DNA of 64,000 bases from Alentia gelatinosa (taxonomy: Eukaryota > Annelida > Polychaeta > Phyllodocida > Polynoidae), in NCBI GenBank assembly GCA_950022655.1, contig OX465579.1:40217950-40281949 (forward strand), read 5' to 3'. The notes under the pieces were generated by a model, which made no database searches, was not told where the DNA came from, and was given only the letters and a program-made list of their open reading frames with translations. A program made the position numbers and the translations under genes. Positions within the stretch are counted from its first letter, which is position 1. The number at the start of each line of letters is the position of its first letter. Below are positions 58,061-64,000 of this stretch, in pieces.

Positions 58061-61000
58061 AGTCTTTGTCTCAGTGGGATATCTATGCAATTACCCACAA
58101 TTCACGTAGGCAATCTTTAGCCGCCATGTTTTCAGCTGATACAAGATCTCATATGAACGATCCGGTTGTCTTTAATGGGAAAATACACCGTGCCTCTGCA
58201 GCATCATATAGGAGCATCATATCCATTATAACCAGCTGGGTTACTACTGCCGGTTAATACTGGGACGGATTAGGTCGGAACTCTAATACAATCACCTAAT
58301 ACATTTGAAGTTATACAATGCCTAAATATAGCGACAGATTCCCCCACCAGTGGGATTAAATCGACCAACGACAGTCACGGGCAAACTAGGAATGTTGCTG
58401 CACGTCATTATTTAGAACCTAATGGCAGGACAGTAGTCTTAACGGATATTATTGGTGGGGACGTTCGACAATTGCAGACTAAAGATAGGCAGACACTGAA
58501 AGGCAATTAAGCCCGACATAGAGAGCGAAGGGCAATCAACTGTTCAGCGGCATCCAGTGGCGGAAGGTTACCATCACACTTAGACTACGGCAGAACAGTA
58601 CACGTAACCTACACCTGGAGTAGGTACAATTAACGAGTATAAAGAAATGTTGAACCATGGGTGGATTGCTACCCTGTAGAGAGATTGCCTGAGGATTCAT
58701 ATATAGACCATGCTATATCACACACTTATATTACACTGCTACCTGCATGACTATGGAAACAAGGATATGTAAGCTTCCAGTCAGCCTCATTAAAGGAAAA
58801 TACTGTGATGAATCCAATACACCAAGCAATTGATTAGTTGCTCAGTAATTATCAGTCCGCAGGGCTTGAATCGACACAACTCAGCACTCGTTGGCCATAA
58901 TGACCGGTATAAAACCCTTTACAAACTAGCCAATATCTCAGGGATATCTTCTGTAATACCATAGGCCAGGTGCCATCCTTGTCTTAATGACAGGGACAAT
59001 GTTGGTTTCTCGATTGATGGCTGGCCTTTCTTTAAGCTAGAGGCCAGAACTGATTTTTGAGGAATTTTTCATTACAACCGAACTGCTCTGTGGGGTTTGA
59101 TATCCATCGAGACTACTTTCAAATGATCATTTGATTTGGATGACAAAACCAGCATGTTAGCTGGTACTTAGATATACCTCATGAACATATATGCAGCTAA
59201 TAATAACATTTCAGATATTTTCTATCAAGAATTAACTAAGTTGCAATAAATAGTTGTACTAACGAAGGACTTGGACAAATGATAAGAAAACAGTAAGGTC
59301 TTGATAGCAAGCTGCTCTCTGAAAAGCTATTTGATACCCATATGTAATTGATAAAAGAAGATTGACCTGACTATTTGGGTGATGACTGGCATTGTGAAAA
59401 CAATTCAATAGGTGATGAGTGACGGATAACGAGACGAGTGGCAGGGTAATGAGTGAAATAGTTTACGAGTAGTGAGTCTACTAGTGTATGAGTGAGGGGT
59501 TATAAGAGTGTACACATAGTGCATGGGCGTCTGAAGGTATTTACGAGTTTATGACATGAAGAATAACAATGACATAGCGTATCCCGACACCCACTTCTCC
59601 ATCGTCACTGATAGCCACATCGCTACAAGGGCCCTCAGGTTTAGGTTCTCTGAGACGTGTATATATATAGCTAAACCTGACCCTGTGCAACCTCCAAGTA
59701 ACCGGACTAGCTGCTGCAACCTGATCAATGGTCATGCCAGCCAGTCATGATGCCAATCGAGCCACCTCCAGGGGTATAACTTCAGAGCACATGAGCAACT
59801 GGTTCTATAAACCTCAGGAAGACAACTTATATAAATGCCAGTGTCACTTCTTTGTAAGGGATGTAACTTCCCAAATGATTGCGTGTCAATGCACTTTAAG
59901 ACACCCATGGTGCAAACCAAAAGCCATAAACCACACGGTCTTATGGGTTTCTGTATATACCCTTTAAAGATCGAACTCAGTATGACTCAAACGTTATTAC
60001 AAGCTTTCTTCTCATAACAAGGTAAGATGGGCACATAGACTACTATATATGTAACCGTTCAAAGGACCAAGCGATTCCTGACCGCATGGTTAGTTTAATA
60101 CCCATAGACCAAATATGGTCGGGTTGACGGTTATCCGGATCAAGACTGATGTATAAAACGAGATTCCCCTGAAAACAGCTTTGCAGGATTGAGCAGTAAC
60201 TCAAAAGGGCCTCATACAAAGAAACATTCTTAATGCGAATGGCCGCGAGCGTAAATACAAAAGCTAAGATGACGATATTGTAGCAGAGAGGAGAACTAAG
60301 GATATAAATAATCGGCATGATGGACCAAACCGATAACGCTCCTTATTATTGGACCAAACCGATGGCGCTCCTGGTTGTCAATTAGGTAATTATCCGATTA
60401 CTTAACTTGGTAAAAGTATGAAGGAGAATGAAGGTTCTTGCGAGCCTAGGGACACTTCTGAGTGCCCTAGGGTAACAGGGAATCCCTACGGCGAGTAAGA
60501 ATCAACAGGTGTATAACAACAGATAGATTGCAATACCCAATGTTTCTGATGGAACACCATTCCCATGACCTAGATACCTGTAACAATGACCTATAAATAA
60601 CCAAAGGAAGATATACAACGGACAAAAGGATTCTCAATCCAGCCGAGCAAATGCCATAAAGCAACCGACATCCCGCTATTGACCCTACCTTCCCCACTGA
60701 CTTTCATTAATAAGAACACACAGGTTATATAAAGGCACTGATGAAAAAAATGGCCTATCGCAGAGTTAGGTAATTGCCCCGACGAATAGCAAACATCTAA
60801 GATCGCGTGTGCTCCAGGAGAGATATTGAAACGTATGTCATATTCACAGTTCTTTAAGCAGTGAATCATATTCCAAATCCCGAAAGCACCTCCCAAATAA
60901 TATATGGCCAAAACTAAAAAAAAAAGTGTTTATGGTTAACCCCCCCCCCCCCCCACACACACACACCTAGAAAAACGTTACTCAACCTGCAAAATGTTTT

Positions 61001-61456
61001 GCCTATACACGATGCACGATTTCTCACCGAAAATATGCAAGAAATACACAAGGGCAATACATGACAATATTATGGACACTAAAAAATTTATAAAGAACCT
61101 TTTCATAGAGAAAACTAATTGTATCCTTCCACTTTATAGAGATATTTACAATTCCAAGTTGCTATTTCAGTCACATTCTAACATACATAAGTGGGTATAC
61201 TGTGCTCAATTCTGAAGTTTATATGCTTTTATCTGTAACAACAAACATGGGAGAGCCATGAATGGCAGCTTTCACTGGAGAGGTCTTGTACGAAGAAATA
61301 TGAAAATTGACCAGGATGAGGCTCTGAGAGTATTAACAAACTTGAAACATTTGAGAATGTGGCTTATAGAACGATAGTTGCTCTGATGAACATAAACATG
61401 TGTTGTATTTTTACAGCTGCTCAACTGAGAAAAACGCCTAAATATGTGAGCCTTAC

Positions 61457-61695
61457 GCCCGGCGTCCACCTACTAGGATAGAAATTGACAAAAGGTCAAT
61501 ATCGGAGACATTTCACCACGTATCGTAGTGGGGTTTCCTGTAAAAGAAGGTGATCTATTTTGTATCGGTGTCTAATCACAGAGACGTAGTCAACTGCCCT
61601 GATATTATGTGACCTTCTGACGCAATTTTGATTTTGCATCAGGAGGTCCATCGTAGACCATATCGGAACGATATCGTAGTAGGTGGACGCCAGGC
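61457..61695. mobile_element. MITE-like element, 239 bp
   Basis: Terminal inverted repeats GCCCGGCGTCCACCTACTA and TAGTAGGTGGACGCCAGGC (one mismatch in 19). The interior contains further inverted pieces (CTACGATA/TATCGTAG type). Non-coding; no clear target duplication. Confidence 0.65.
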
Positions 61696-63396
61696 TATAA
61701 TCAGTTAATAAAACTTTCTAAAAAAAAAGACATAGTTAAAGGTCGGAGCGCACCTGGACTGATATGAACAGGTATTTGACACTTAAGTAGGTTCACTTTA
61801 TGTGCACACGATTGAACAGCAACGCTACATAAATGATAACTCAGTGGGCCATCAGGGAAATATGAGAATACGTCACCTTGTCTACCTAGTAATAGGAGCT
61901 CGCTTCATATATTGGTTTCCGTTATTAATATCAAGCACAGTTTATTTAACCTCCTCATACTTTCTAGGGTGGTTCACGTGGGTTTCTGTCACTGTTTAAC
62001 TTCTACAGACCAATATATATAATCTAACCTTTTTTATTCAGTAAAGTTTAGGGACAGCAATACTCGCTCTTATAAGCGATCTTCCTTATTATAGTCTTGG
62101 GACAATACAGGACACTACAATACAGGACAGTACAGTACAGGGATTGATATTTACAGCCAAATGGCAAAGAGTCGAAAGACAGAACTTTGCAAAACAACAA
62201 AAGTACGCTTGAAATAAAGAATGATAAGCCGAAATCTCTTGATTCAATTTAAAAGATTACAAAATCATCATTCTTATCACCTTACTGCTCTACAGAAATA
62301 GTATGCATTACTGTATAGTTGCTGTATAGTTTGAATAGCAGGTGCTAGAGTGTCCCAGAGTTTTCCTCCTAAGTACATATAAGGGTGACTTATGGTATCT
62401 TTCCGTGCGAGGTCTATTTGATTTCAACTAAATCTTGTTCTGGGTCCTTGTTCTGTCATTTTTATCATACGAAGTATTATCATTATAACTACTCGTCCAT
62501 TTTGTTATGCATGTAGTCAACAAATGTCCTGCCCACCTTATATGCAGTGGTCTTATCTTACACAATCTATATATTTTCTCGGTATGCATGTCTCTTAGTT
62601 TTTAAAACTATACAGTATAGTTCTCAGCGCTTTGTTAAACATAGTTTGCAGTTTACCCCTAAAAACACGATTTAGATAATGATATTTGTGAACTCCTGAT
62701 GAAGATCAATTAATTCATCAAAACATTGAGTTTTTGAATTACATTCACCAATTGCTCATCCCGTCAGCTTGCTTGCACTCATCATTTACCTAATAAACTG
62801 AGTCAATTGAAATAAAGTCTGGTTTAAAGTGGCTAACACCCTAAATAATATTTATGGTCTGAGTATTCTAAACTGGATGATAACATTGATTTAACTAAAT
62901 ACTGATCATACCTTAGTTTTAAGGATTTAACCTATTCAAAAATGAAGCAACACATAACCTGGGAAGAATAATTAAATACAGTGTTCGTTGGTCAGATGAA
63001 AGCACTAATTGATGCCTCTGTTCAATTACCATGACATTTGCAGTAAAAATAAAGGTTAATTATGCACGGCTTCGTTATTTGATTAATTGATAAGGATGAT
63101 GTTCCAATTACGCTGATAGTAATTTACAACAACTCAGGTACAGCGACGGATATGCAATTCTCAATCTAGAAAGATATATTCCTCTGTGAATCGATCGGTC
63201 ATTATCTAATTCGGAGATCAATCACAGACAGAGGTTACCCTCAGGATATCTATCGTCTATCCCTCTGATGATGCTCTGAGAATAGACCAATAGTAAACTG
63301 AGATGGGCATATGTAATCGCTGAGTGGAGCATTAATGTGTGTAAATCACAAAACCGTGTGCTTGAGCCAAATCAGTGTGCCTATCAATCTCGATTT

Positions 63397-63561
63397 GGGG
63401 CCATCCATATAGTATGTACGCAGAATTTCTGAAATTTTGGACCCCCCCACCCCTCCTCCTGATTTTGTACGCAATAGAACAAAGAAGGAGCATACGCAAA
63501 ATATCAGAAATTTTTTACCCCCTCACCCCCCTCAGTGCGTACATACTTTATAGATGGCCCC
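63397..63561. mobile_element. MITE-like element, 165 bp
   Basis: Terminal inverted repeats GGGGCCATCCATATAGTATG and the inverse of GGGGCCATCTATAAAGTATG, continuing through GTACGCA. A second inverted pair, AATTTCTGA and TCAGAAATT, lies inside. Ends of the form GGGCCATC.ATAAA are familiar from invertebrate MITEs, but I cannot name the family. Confidence 0.7.
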
Positions 63562-63970
63562 TATTGCGATTATTTCTTTGTTTTTGCCAAGAGCATTGAG
63601 GTTATTGTGTTACTGTATCTGGATGTATAATTCAGAATAAATCAGAATTTGCCACCGACTTTACTTGAATCATAATCCACCTAAATATATTAATTGATAT
63701 CCTCATCTAAATAGCTATAAATTATGGTATAGAGTACAGTATAGTATAACCTTAATTAACTATGAATATATACTATTGTCATAACAAACAAATGATATTG
63801 AAGGTAGAAGGTCATAGGGAATGTTCACTGTGCTTATGGAAGAGCTACCCTTCAGAGGCCAAGCTATATTTGCCGGCCCGGCACAGCTGAGCGGCAGGTT
63901 GCCGCAGGCCACGGGAATAAGCGGCGGGAATTCATTGCACTCAGCTTCTCATCCCAGATTTATGACTCAC

Positions 63971-64000
63971 CTCTGCCAGAAGGAGTACTTGAGCTGTCGC
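63971..64000 (-). CDS. Possible PDE4 upstream exon, cut by the window edge
   Basis: On the minus strand the last 30 bases lead to a strong donor, GAG|GTGAGT (63970-63965). All three frames are open; two bases over would suit exon 2 (RQLKYSFWQ-R). The local DNA (63880-63930) is GC-rich. Too short to identify; it could be an earlier PDE4 exon or nothing. Confidence 0.2.

Larger units (their letters stand above)
56690..63970. other. Probable PDE4 intron with transposon-like repeats
   Basis: No defensible exon on either strand. It holds a 169-base palindrome (57892-58060), a 28-base direct repeat of GGACCAAACCGAT (60320-60375), a C-run at 60940-60954, and MITE-like elements at 61457-61695 and 63397-63561. 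A 95-residue plus-strand frame at 57559-57846 has no family that I recognise. If the long PDE4 isoforms start beyond 64000, all of this is intron. Confidence 0.45.

Overview
The window is genomic DNA of an invertebrate animal: AT-rich, intron-rich and full of transposons. It has long introns with GT/AG splice sites, nested non-LTR (LINE) and tyrosine-recombinase retrotransposons, several MITE-like inverted repeats, and no bacterial gene organisation. The phosphodiesterase gene carries sequence features I associate with protostome dunce/PDE4 (for example the STFL-DKQQE junction and [17 protein letters not shown]). A lophotrochozoan or similar bilaterian is likely; I cannot name the species.

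Layout. 1-2.5 kb: one or two 3'-terminal exons on the + strand; the first reads like the cytoplasmic tail of a G-protein-coupled receptor. 2.5-9 kb: no gene, several inverted-repeat elements. 9.1-10 kb: a decayed LINE fragment with an internal tandem duplication. 11.07-23.1 kb (minus strand): a large decayed LINE whose coding order is ORF1 (coiled coil plus C-terminal domain), a NADAR domain, an SGNH/GDSL hydrolase, a 1.1 kb gap, an AP-endonuclease and a reverse transcriptase, ending in a poly(A) tail. Its ORF1 is interrupted by a complete 5.2 kb Ngaro-like retrotransposon (gag, RT-RNase H, tyrosine recombinase; split direct repeats A1...B1-A2-B2). 26.5-33.7 kb (plus strand): a second, different LINE, interrupted inside its RT by a second Ngaro-like element of the same kind. 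Both insertions are exact to the base: skipping the element restores the host reading frame with no target duplication. 33.8-35.7 kb: tandem copies of an unknown repeat with long hairpins, then another LINE fragment. 35.7-42 kb: nothing recognisable.

42.2-56.2 kb (and probably beyond 64 kb), minus strand: a PDE4/dunce cAMP phosphodiesterase gene, reconstructed here exon by exon. All splice phases agree. The 13-exon chain is 2001 bases (666 residues), and the spacing of the catalytic residues is the same as in mammalian PDE4D. It has a duplicated, equal-length catalytic exon (46390-46512 and 45460-45582), an obvious candidate for mutually exclusive splicing. It also has a duplicated-then-diverged linker exon (51570-51689) and a candidate alternative first exon with an MGC N-terminus in a CpG-rich island.

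The three most interesting items are: the LINE that carries NADAR and SGNH domains; the mutually exclusive PDE4 catalytic exon pair; and three long palindromes that share a roughly 15-base core but have unrelated arms.
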